From the NCBI GenBank assembly GCA_922989275.2, contig OV277869.1, forward strand, positions 24,066,189 through 24,130,188: DNA of 64,000 nucleotides. Reading direction: 5' to 3'. Source of the stretch: Gari tellinella (lineage: Eukaryota > Mollusca > Bivalvia > Cardiida > Psammobiidae). Shown here one piece after another: positions 41,384 through 52,800 of this stretch (positions are counted from its first letter, which is position 1; the number at the start of each line of letters is the position of its first letter). The position numbers and the translations under genes were made by a program. Below the pieces are notes generated by a model that was not told where the DNA came from, did not search any database, and was given only the letters and a program-made list of their open reading frames with translations.

Positions 41384-44300
41384 GAGTCCGTGGAAATACC
41401 CCATACGACTGGCACACTACTGGCACACTACTGGCATACTACCGAGATCCTGCCCATACGAGTTGAATCTATACCCTAGGGCCATTTTTATGCTTATAAT
41501 TCTATCTTATATAATAAATATGATCGTTATGAAGATATTCCAAGATTTTTTTTTAATTAAATCCCATTATTAATCCTATAATATCGATATTTCCAATACC
41601 TATTAATATCCCATACGAGTAAAAGACCATATGAACCCGTTCCCAATACGAGTTGAATCTATACTATAGGTCAATTTGTGTGGATGCAAGTATATATTTA
41701 ATTTTTAAAAATGGTCGTAAATGATAAACATATAGCTATATTAAAAAAATTCAGATCAACCCCATTATTTATAACACAGTCTCCAAATTCCCCAATAAAT
41801 ATGTGAAAAGCCACAGCACTCTGTTATATATTATTATTGTAAACACGTTTAAGAAAGTGTTTTTTTTTCATTGTAAACCTGTTTTTTATCAGTATATATT
41901 CAATACTTCCCAAAAAAGTATAAAAGCGCCATACGAATATTGCCAGATAAACCTGATCCCCTACGAGTTGAATCTACACTGTAGGTTCACTTTCCGGACA
42001 TTATTCCTTTGCAGAGAGTAAATATGAATAACATAATTTATTAGGTATTTTATGTAAAATTAATGAACGAGTCATTCAATCATTCAAGCTTTGTACGTAT
42101 AATTCCTATGTAGGAATAAACACGCTTGATCTCGCCGAGGTTTTGACACCTTTGTCAATCACTTCCTTTAACACGTGTCGCTTTAACACGTGTCGCTAAC
42201 AGCACGCGCCGCAAATTGCACACAGTATACGGTTTTTTAACAGAACAGAACAGAGCAAATCGTTTATAACATCTCTGGCATACAAACATGCAGTACGAGG
42301 TATTGTTATACATCAAATTGTTAATGTTACGTGACCAAATGGCGTGTTAAAGTTCAAATTATATAAAGTGCTAATAGTAGTATGAACTGGTATAATTCCA
42401 AACCATATCTTGATAAGGAGTAGATCTACTGAATGTATTATTGATTTTGTTTATTTTCGTTTATTTGGGGGGAATGAAGTCAATGCTTCAGGGAATAGAA
42501 CCTAAAGATTGTATAACTTAAATCATTTCTCCTACATGCTCACTCTTTGTATCTATCACTCTATCAGCAAACACTCAACAAAACGTGTCAAATTTACCCT
42601 TGTCTCGTCAGGCGCGAACGTGCTACTATATACAAACAGTTTAAGTGGAGTTAGGACGCCGACTTACTAGGACGCCGAGTAAGTCGGCGTCTCAACTGCA
42701 TCCAAGCTGTTTACCATCTAGTTCAAAATGTCATCGAGTACTGAGGGAATCGTTTAAATTAAATATAAAATAGTCGAAAAATGGAGCAGTAAAAGACTAA
42801 TTCAGCATGGTAGGGGTAAATACAGATCTTTACAAAGTTCTGATTCGTACCTTAACCCATTAAAGAAAGCATCCGCCACATCAAATCTTATACCGCCTGT
42901 TGCATGCTTTGTATAAGTTGATGCACTCGGGGCTCGGGAAGAGAACCCAGCTTTCGTGAGCCCCATAATTTGGAGGGAAAAAAGCCGAAATATAAACAAA
43001 AAACCTAACAATGTCTAAAAAAAATCTTAAAAATGCTTGTGTGTATTGACCTCACACTCTCAAAGGCGCGTGCTCTTTAACACCAACTCACTATAAATCG
43101 TCGTATGCTTTTATTTATAACATTCATTTCCAATTATTTTGAACATTTGTATGGTCATGATCCAAATGTGTTGGCGAATAATTTTTTCTAACATTATGTA
43201 TGTAATGTGTGATTTGTTTTATGCTTAACATTATGTAAATAGATACTCACATATTTTAATGTTGTTTGCTTAGATAAAAAAAAATGGATAGACTTTACCA
43301 TAGTCATAGACTGAGTCTTGTTTTGAAAACAGGTGGTCACTAAAAAGACAATGAAAGTAAAGCGGCACACTCTGATTTACATTCATCCTGCTTTAAACTA
43401 CCAGATACTCTGGGGAAAGTACCAATCACAGTATTAATTAATCTTGAAATTTATTATAGCCATATAAAGACTATTCTGTATTTGCGACTATCCATGGGAA
43501 ACATTGGTTCGTTTATTATAAATGCTTTTCTTAATATCTTTGGTATCAAGATTCAATTTACTGAATGCTGAGCATTGCATTAGATTTAACTCGTGTGTTG
43601 ACAAACAATACATGTAAACGGTAACAGTTAATGTCGGCACATTAAAGATGAGCGACTATCACACAGCGGTATGTTAAAGGGGATTAGTGGTATGTGATTA
43701 TAACGGTCTCAGCATGACACCCTTCAATCTTTACAGGTGATTATCGAGTCTAATTGATCATCAAAAAAATTCCGTATCGCACATTTTTTATTGAATAGTA
43801 TGTATCCTTATCGTAAAAATCTGATCTGCATATACACCAACATGATGTCATTATGAATTAAAGTAATTATTGTGTTATTGTCGTTTTTTATTGTCAACAT
43901 TCAGTTATATATATTAAAATAGTTTCTATTAATTGTGAATTTATTTGCGTTTTACATACCTTGTTTTTTGTGAAGTTAAAATGGTAACATGGCCTTCAAC
44001 TCAACCTTGATATTTATTGTTTCTGAGCGAATATTAACCATATAAATGATGCTTACAGTGTAGATTCAACTCGTATTGGGCTCTGGTTCATATAATCGTA
44101 TGGGATATTATTTGTAATTATCGATAATATATGATTAATAATGGGATTTGATAACATAAAAAGAATATCTTCATAATGATCATATTTAATATGTATGAAA
44201 GATTAATAACCCTATAATTGTCCCTAAGGTGTAGATTCAACTCGTATTTTTTTTTTAATTTTAATTTTTTAATAATTTTAATTAAATATAGTTGGAATAT

Positions 44301-44629
44301 CTCCATAATGATCATATTTAATATACAAGATAGAATAATACCCCTATGGATTTACGGTGTAGATTCCACTCATATTGAACCCCGGTACATAGTCGTATGG
44401 GATGTTATTGCGAATTATCGTTATCGTTATTACATGATTAATAATGGGAATTAATTAAAAAAACAAACTCTTGGAATATCTTCATAATGATCATATTTAA
44501 TATGTATGATAGAATAATACACATAATAATGACCCTAGGGTATGGATTCAACTCGTATGGGCAGGATCTCGGTAGTATGCCAGTAGTATGCCAGTAGTGT
44601 GCCAGTCGTATGGGGTATTTCCATGGACC
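41384..44629. mobile_element. Mutator-like long-TIR element 2, inserted in a LINE
   Basis: 9-bp duplication CGGGTATTA (41375-41383, 44630 or 44631 onward). TIRs over 200 bp begin GTCCGTGGAAATACCCCAT / GGTCCATGGAAATACCCC. Interior is homologous to MULE 1 in opposite orientation (42120-42215 with 35220-35330; 42860-43000 with 35097-35200; 43590-43810 with 33340-33540). A family A fragment is nested at 43296-43420. Confidence 0.8.
42802..42966 (-). pseudogene. Small conserved frame in MULE 2, counterpart of 35101-35230
   Basis: Begins ATG here: MGLTKAGFSSRAPSASTYTK, then HATGGIRFDVADAFFNG. After FFNG a GGTTAAGGTACG could be a donor. Possibly a captured host exon; family unknown. Confidence 0.45.
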
Positions 44630-46450
44630 GCGGGTATTATTAAACTTAATGGCAAGATGAGCTAGATCGTCTGATATAATCTGGTTACACCCACCACATG
44701 TTTTCTCGTTGTACACTACAGGTTTACATGCAAGTCATGCAAGAAATGACATAAGCTCCCTAGAGTAAGGCCTCTCTTGGCAAACACGCCATATATTAGA
44801 TGTTGTCAGGTTTACATTAATTTCTCGGAATCTTGAAAATTCAGGATCTGACATCATGCGATTTGACCAACTGACTTGTTCATAAGACATGATGGAATTC
44901 TTACACAGACTTTTCCAAGAGTATTTTCCCGGAAAGTTTGAGGAGTTCTTAAATTCTTCAAGATATGGTAAGAGAGTGTACTTAGTTAAGATTCTTGTGA
45001 TATCTGAAATGAAACCAGAAGTTGTTCTAGAACAACCATTTTGGTGTTGGAAGAGTCTGTGTAAGAAAAGTTGAAGCGTCAAGTCCTTTGATTTAAGTCT
45101 ACAGATTGAACCTAAGAAGTTCAGTTTTTGTGTGTCAATGTAGGCTTCTAACGTGGTAAAACCTAGTAAACCTTTTACCATGTCAGATCGCGTACGCAAC
45201 GGGAGTGACTGAAATTGTTTCAAGCAGAAGTGGTGAGTGGATTCCAGATATTTCATGTCCGATTGCGTGATATTGTTCCATAACTCACAGCCGAAGAGAA
45301 CGCGTTGTAATATTATCGACGTGTACAGCTTGGCCGCGGCAGTTTGACTGATACCATTGCTGTGAACCCCACAGTTCTTGAGACTAAACAAAGTGCCTCT
45401 CGCGGATTGCCGAATGTCGTCAATATTCGCAGGCGATCTCCTCGACTGAGTCTGAACAATACCTAAATGTTTATAGGACGATACATCTGGTAAGATACTG
45501 TCTGCATATAATATCACTTCCGGTTCTTTTTGCTGTTTGTTGTGAACCATCATTGCACATTTTCTGGCGTTGTAAGTGTAGCGCCACTTACAAGCGTATC
45601 TGCAGCATATTTTCAGTAGTTCATTTAGTCCGTTTTTAGACAATGAAAGCAGCACTATGTCATCGGCCTGGGTAGGCGCACACAGAGGAATACCGTTAAT
45701 TTGTAAACCATGTTTCGAGTTTGTCAACTCATTTAATAGATCGTTAAGGAACACTGTGTACAAGAATGGGGAACATATGCTTCCTCGTCTCGTGCCTTGA
45801 AAAATACAGAACGGTTCCGATAGATGACCAAACCCAAACACACGACTTGAGTGTCCTCGGAGCATATGACTGAATACGCGAAGAGCCTTGCCTTGAATAG
45901 CCATACTGTGCAGTTTGTATAGAACACCGTCCACCCAAGTTTTATCAAAGGCCTTTGAAGCGTCAAGAAAACATGTATAACACTTGCTGTTACGTTATTT
46001 GCAGTAGCTGACTGATTCTTGGTACAATAAGGATACCATTTTACACGATTTCCCACGCAAAAAGCCATGTTATAAGGGGTTTAATTTATTGTTAAATTCA
46101 TATGTCTCTAGGCGCGTCAGTATAACTTTTTCAAATAGTTTGAACACAACCGGAAGTAGCGATATTGCTCTATAGTTATTTGGGTCTTTGGTTGACTTTC
46201 CACCGCCTTTGTGGGGAGTTATTGTGAGACTTTGTTTAAGTTGACTAGGTATGTATTCACAACGGAGCATTTCGTTAAACAATAATGCGAAACACATAGC
46301 GAGTTTTTTCCCGCCATATTTGATGTGCTCGTAATATAAGTGGTCAAATGAGGCTGCCTTCCCATTCGGTAACTTGCGAATGAGTTCAATTAATTCTTCA
46401 ACTGTAACAGGTTTTGTTAATAAAACAGATAAATTGCCATATTTTGCACA

Positions 46451-46782
46451 TTCTTATCATACTTTATGTACAGTTACTTTCTCGCCTAGTGAGAAGAGTA
46501 AGGTTGGGTCATTGAATGGACTTGGGTAATATCTTAAACGTTAAAAAAGTTACATTTCTTAAACAGCTTTAAAGTTAAAATAGTTTTTTGGGGTCATTTT
46601 TTTGGCAGATATTTTGAGTTCTGTGATCAGACGGCTCCTTCAGTTTAAACATTTGCCCGCATATATCCTCGATAAACTGTTTCCTAAGTCCGTGTTTTAG
46701 TCAAACACGATTCGCAGGGAAGACAACTCTAAGCAAGCTGCATGTTTTGCATATGTTCACACGCTGTGTTGACTGCCTAAAA
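46451..46782 (+). promoter_or_regulatory. Region upstream of UBE3D
   Basis: Between LINE remnant and the UBE3D start codon. No TATA box is convincing; a family B scrap lies at 46618-46660. Start codon context AAAATGG is favourable. Assigned as 5' flank by position only. Confidence 0.3.
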
Positions 46783-46865
46783 ATGGGTTCTGCCGATTCT
46801 GTCACTTTCCAAGGAACATTTAGTCCATCTTCAAATCTATTAAATTGTATTGTTTCGTTGAAGAG
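46783..46865 (+). CDS. UBE3D: UBE3D exon 1 (start)
   Basis: MGSADSVTFQGTFSPSSNLL... 27 codons plus AG, donor GTAAGC. Joins to the C at 50596 to make a Ser codon. Similar in length and pattern to the vertebrate first exon, but short. Confidence 0.6.
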
Positions 46866-49800
46866 GTAAGCGCATACTCCTTAAACAACCAAATATCAAC
46901 AGTTGTTTCCATGTTTACATTTTGTCACTAGTAAGCGGATAGTACTTATTACGGATACACAATGTGAAATGTTTACTTAATAGTAAAAAAGTGCATTTTA
47001 ACGTAAAAAACCCACACATACACCATTGTTTTAACTCTTTATTCTATAGCCTTTTTCTGAAATTTAAGACAGGTGATCACTTAAAGCAGGTTGAAATCAA
47101 AGCAAAATGCACTTCAACTTTTTTTCAACTTCAACTTGTTTTTGCCGAACAATCAATCAAGATTATAACTGGCAGGCGCTGTGAGGAAAAAGTTCCCTAA
47201 AAATGTTATACGCATAAAAGACTGAAATTTAAAGTTAAAATTTTTAACTGTAAACTTCAGTCCTTCATGCACATAACTGTTAAAAACAGAGTGTGGACTT
47301 AGGATCCACGAGCAGTCAGTCCGTCTACAAATACTTGTAGACTGGTGCTAGACTGGAGCTCAAGTGGCAAACTATTCCAGAGCCTGATCGATCTAGGAAA
47401 AAATGAGTTCATATGGTATTAGGTTTTTGATTGTGGCACAAGGTAGTTTAGGTTCCTGGTCTGTGTTAGGTGATGATGGTCCACTGATACAAGTTCACTT
47501 CTGATCTTGTAAAGCATGACCAATTTTGGCAAAGAAGAATGATTTCTTCTTTGCTCAAGCTTTTGCAATTTCAGAGTTTCCATGATTTCTGAGACACTAC
47601 TTGTCATGCACCTTACCTTAGCCAGCCGGGGGTTCTCACTATAGTTCAAAATTATTATTTACATGATCAAAGCTCTTAAGCAGAGACATATAGAGTAGAG
47701 TCATACCCTTTGGGTATAAAGGGTGTCACAATTGGGCTAACGGCAAAGTATTTCTACAAGCAACTATGCAAAGAACACAGCCTCTTATCTAATTATCGAC
47801 TTTACTCTATTGGATAATTTACTATCAAGTTTTTACACTTGTATGTTTCCTGATTTTAACTCTTTACCCCATAGCCTGTTTTTAGTTTTGAAGAAAGATG
47901 ACTACTTAAAGCAGGTAGAAAGTAAAGCAGAATGCACCTTAAGGTGCTTTCTGCTTTACTTTCAGTCTGCTTTAACCTTCCATCTGCAAGAATATAGAAA
48001 CTATTTTTTATGATACTTATTAACTCTTTCCTCCCTGAAACTTCAAATGGACAATCCCAGTTTCTATTTTTGTCTAGTCCATTTCTGACTTTTAAGGGTT
48101 GTTTTTGTCAATGTTTGGAGCCCTCTGATCTGGGTCTGCACTGTTTGCATAAGACAAGTGTACTATTCATATGCAGTGCTCCAGATAAGGTGCGTACCTG
48201 CGTTTTTCCGCATATTTTTTGGAGAGAAACGCATTTGAAATGACAATCCAGGCGTACAAAAACGCACAAAGAAAATTGCGTACGCATTTCAAATATTTAG
48301 TTGCGAGTAACAAACGGTAGACTGGGCATCAGTTTTGCACGTTTGATGGGTTAGAACTACGTTATTTACTTAGAAAAATAACTTCAAACCAGTCCGTATT
48401 TTCAGTGAAATGTTTACCTTAACACCGTTCGAAGTTTAAATTAGTTTCGCACCCGCAGTGTCTCGTCTCAGTCGCAAACTTTAAAAAGCGGCAACATTGG
48501 ACCGGCCGGGTTATCTCGATTCCGTAGCCTTTCAGAAAAGATTGAATTCGGTGTACTTTAAAACTCAAAATACTCGGAGACCGGTATAAACACGCCCGCG
48601 TAGTCTTCCCCCTACTACAAGGGACGGGTCGAAACATTATGGGACGAAAATATCATTGCAAGCGTCGGCAAAAAAAACATGTTATGATCAGCGGCGTCTG
48701 GTGCTGGTCAAGGTAAAAAGTAATGATAAAACGCCTATACTATTCAATTTAAAAAAAACGCGAGGATGCCATGAGCGGGTATTCAATAGGACTGCAACGG
48801 TTCACCGAATTTCGGTTATTTTCGGTTCGTTTGTCTCGGTTCGAGTTTCGGGTCGGCACTGCAAATTTTCGGTTCGGTGCGCCGATGTATGGTAAATTAC
48901 ACTAGACCGCTAATTTACCAATCAGCGTGCAGTCTGCGTGTATATTTTTGATGGTCAGACGTTCCAAAATGTAAAGTTAAATCAAGGAAATATACAGAAG
49001 ACGTCAGCGTATAATTCCGTGGTTAAATCACAGTTCTAACCTTTTCTTCTTGCAGTAATTTCAATAGCTCGCTTCTCGTCCGTCTCATTCTTTTCATATC
49101 GGCTATTTATAATTCCGGGAAACCCAGCACTTAACGCATGCGCACGATTGATAGCCCGGCTTCAAAGGTACCAAAGTCGAATCAGCATCAGAAAAGGGTA
49201 ACCAGTCTATTACTTAGCGACCGCAAATTGCGAATGGCGATGTAAATAATTAAACTGAAATATTAATGACTTTTTCAGTAAAATAATAATATAATTGGAG
49301 CTAGGTATTACTTCTAGCGCTTATAACTAGAAGTCTGATGAGGCATTTAAGGAAGACCAGCCAGACTGACCGTTGACACAAAATAGGCTGAAAGCTTAGT
49401 TACGAAACTTCAATGAAAAACAGGTCGGGACGAACCACGCCTTAAATTCGCTACAATCTGTCCTAAAATGGTAGAAAGAAATGCACATCTTTCTCGTACA
49501 TATGATAAAATTATAGATGACAGTGATAGCGTTTTCGAAAAAGTGTGTAGATCTATTGTCTGCGTAGACATGTGCCAGTAAATGAGATTTTTTTTCTGGT
49601 TGATTTTTATCAAGTTCTTATCCTAATACCCGAACCGAAATAACCGAAAACCGAAGGGGTCTACTCGAACCCGAACCTAACCGTGAAGTACCTGAACCGT
49701 TGCAGCCCTAGTATTCAAATATATCATTGAGTGTTAATTGATAGCGTTATTCGCGAGGACAACCCCAGTGTATAAAAATCCGCAAACATTATCAAAAGAA

Positions 49801-52800
49801 AACACAACGGTGCCCAGGTAAATAAAACACTTGGAAATGAATTATTCCTGGTTAAATATTAGTTTTAAGGGACAAGATCGAGAAACAGTATTGAAATGTC
49901 CCATATGCATCGAGGGAAATGTAGACATCTTGTTGACCATTGAATGCTCAAAGACTCTTGCAAAGAAATACTGTTGACAGGCATGGGTATTAAAGAGGAC
50001 TAGCGATGTGTTCAAATATGAACAGGAATGTACATATTGCACAATGTCTTGCTCAGATGATGACATTAACATAGACGTGTGTACATGTCTACATTGCTCA
50101 ATTCAGTAAAAGTTAAATTTAGTTGAAGTTTTCCATTGTTTGTATTCTCCGTAGATTTTCAGCATTCAATTTCAATTTTCAGCATTGAAGTGAAAATAGT
50201 GTGAGTACGTACTCATTGCATGCAAAACTTATCTGGAGCACTATGATATGTACACTGTTTGAAAAGGACGCCAATATGCGGGACTAGGGTTCAAAGGGTT
50301 AATGAATAATGACTGTATAAATTGAACTTTTTCAGTGAAGGAATAAATTAGAGGCGTAAAAAGGTGTACTTATTGGGTAATGGGTTAATTAAAACATTTT
50401 GTTTCTTTTTCTGAAAAAGATTCATATATTACTAAATTATATCACGCTTAAATGTTGCTCTGGTGTAAAACAAAATAGAACAATTAGGGTAGATGACTTC
50501 AAAACAATCATCGGGAAAGCAGAAGCACAATACTTTTTCTCTAAGCCTTAAGTCAAGGTTAACAATTTCAGAATTTTTGTCTGTATATTTTTCAGCTCAG
50601 CCAAAGATGCAAATATCAATGTTGAATCAGCTAGTATTGCAATCAAAACTCTAAGCCAGACAATGGAGTTCAAGTTTCATGACCTTCAACTGAATCCAGA
50701 TACTTGTAGAGGTCTAAAGTACCTTTCCTCACATGAGCTACAGTTTAGTGTTCAAGCTTTACCAGCCACAGAGGATCTACAGCCAGTCCAACAGCTGCCA
50801 TCTAGCCAGGGTAAAACTGTGGACAAGATCAAACTGGAGCAGAACAAATGCTTCTGTGATACTTGCCAGCACAAATTGCTGGCTGATAGATGGTAGGTAG
50901 ATTTTTAGTCTAAAAATATATATACATGTACTAGGGCTGCAGATAAGGGGATAATTTCATAACTACAATCTTTATGTCTGCACCAAACTCTATGATGTGA
51001 GTGAGAAGTTATTAGAATCATCACACAACAGCAGGCCTGCCATTTCTCTGGATTTTTCCTAAATCTTCGGATTTTTTTCCAGGTTATAATAGCTTAAAGC
51101 AGGCTGAAAGTAAAGCAGAATGCACCTTCAGGTGCATTCTGCTTTACTTACAGCTTGCTTTAAGTAGTCGCATGTCAACAAAACTAGAAACAGGCTATGG
51201 GGTAAAGATACGATTCGTAAAATCGCACTTGAAAAATGCAAATATGGAAATCTTAGGATTTTTTTGTCAACTTATGGCAGCCCTGCAATAGGCTTAATGC
51301 AAACATGATGGAAAAAGTATCTTATCTGACAAATCTGTAGCCCCGTTCTCAAGAGTCATGAACTATTTTGTCAGTGTTGTGAGACAAAGGTATGACTTTG
51401 ATTTATGATTTGACTTTGCCTGCTGATCGACATTTGACTTCTATTTGAAAATATTTCCGTAGTTACGCAGTGTGTGATATGTATCCAAACTATTTTGTAC
51501 CGGTGTAACAGTCCAGTTTTTCCCCAGTCAGTTTTTTCCCCGGGGAAAAACTGGACAAGTCCAGTTTTTCCCCGGGGAAAAAACTGACTAGTCCAGTTCT
51601 TCCCCGGGGAAAAAACTGACTAGTCCAGTTTTTCCCCACCCAGTCAGTTTCCCCCCCCCCCTATTTTATTAATTGAAATGAAGGGGGAGAAATTCTGGAC
51701 TAGTCCAGTTTTTCCCCCCTATGTTTTTTTACTACGTGGGAGCTGGAAAACTTCTGGACTTGTCAAGTTTTCCCCCACTATGTTTCTTTGTAACATTTTA
51801 GAGGCCACAATTTTAATATTTTCTCCCTCATTATTTGACTACTGAAGTGATGGCAGGGAAATTCTCGGCAAGTTCTTTGTTCTGGACTAGTCTAGCTTTC
51901 CCCCTCACAATTGGATTAATATAGATGTATGTAAAGTCTTGGATAGTCCAGTTTTTCTCCCCTCTCAAACAAATAATTATGGCGGTGGGGAAAATCTGGA
52001 CTAGTCTAGTTTTTCCCCCCTAACTATTTGGTTAATGCGGATGTACTAAAAGTCTTGACTAGTCCAGTTTTTCTCCCCTCTCAAACACATTCACGTAACT
52101 TTGTTGGTGGGGAAATTCTGGACTAGTCCAGTTCCCCCCCCCCCCCCCCCTCACAAATTGATTTATGCAGATGTACGCAAAGTCTTGGCTTGTCCTGTCT
52201 TTCTCTCGTCTCAAACTAACTCATAGGTGGGAAATTCTGGACTAGTCTAGTTTTTCCCCCCTTACAAATTGATTAATGCAGATGAGGCAAAGTCTTTGCT
52301 AGTCAAGGTTTTCACCTGTCTCAAACAAACTAACTCTGAGGGGGGGGAAATTCTGGACTAGTCTAGTTTCCCCCCCCCCCCCCCCCCATCACAAATTGAT
52401 TTATGCAGATGTACGCAAAGTCTTTGCTTGTCCAGTCTTTCTCTCGGCTCAAACTAACTCAAAGGGGGGGAATTCTGGACTAGTCTAGTTTTTCCCCCCT
52501 TACAAATTGATTAATGCAGATGTTGGCAAAGTCTTGGCTAGTCCAGTTTTTCACCCGTCTCAAACAAACTAACTCAGAGGGGGGAAATTCTGGACTAGTC
52601 TAGTTTTTCCCCCTCACAATTTCATTTATGCAGATGTACGCAATGTCTTGGCTTGTCCAGTCTTTCTCTCGTCTCAAACTAACTCATAGGGGGGAAATTC
52701 TGGACTAGTCTAGTTTTTCCCCCCTCACAATTTCATTTATGCTGATGTACGCAAAGTCTTGACTAGTCCAGTTTTTCTCCCCTCTCAAACAAATCACTGT

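Larger units (their letters stand above)
41131..46450 (-). pseudogene. 5'-truncated LINE reverse transcriptase, split by MULE 2
   Basis: Non-LTR retrotransposon ORF2 remnant running minus from about 46450 to 44630, continuing at 41383-41131. RT blocks are visible: PNNYRAISLLPVVFKLFEK, FLDASKAFD (first catalytic Asp), GTRRGSICSPFLY, and QADDIVLLS (catalytic DD). Three in-frame stops (about 46067-46069, 45984-45986 and 44735-44737) but no frameshift, so it is fairly young. C-terminal part has a CxxC-type knuckle (CGGC) and ends at 41131 with MFFTFDNIE. With one copy of the MULE target duplication removed the two parts read in one frame. Family not assigned with certainty; Jockey/CR1-like group. 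Confidence 0.8.
48024..50298 (+). mobile_element. Family B MITE, second layer
   Basis: TTAA 48020-48023 and 50299-50302, ends CTCTTTCCTCCCTGAAAC and ACTAGGGTTCAAAGGG. Confidence 0.8.
47860..50384 (+). mobile_element. Family A MITE, outermost of four nested elements
   Basis: TTAA 47856-47859 and 50385-50388. Hairpin 47908-47974; right arm resumes after the insert at 50303 (TGAATAATGACTGTATAAATTG). Confidence 0.8.

Noticed and set aside
48656..48895. Plus frame as a possible UBE3D exon
   Set aside because: It crosses into the hAT element at 48787, has no similarity to UBE3D, and exon 1 already joins exon 2 in phase.
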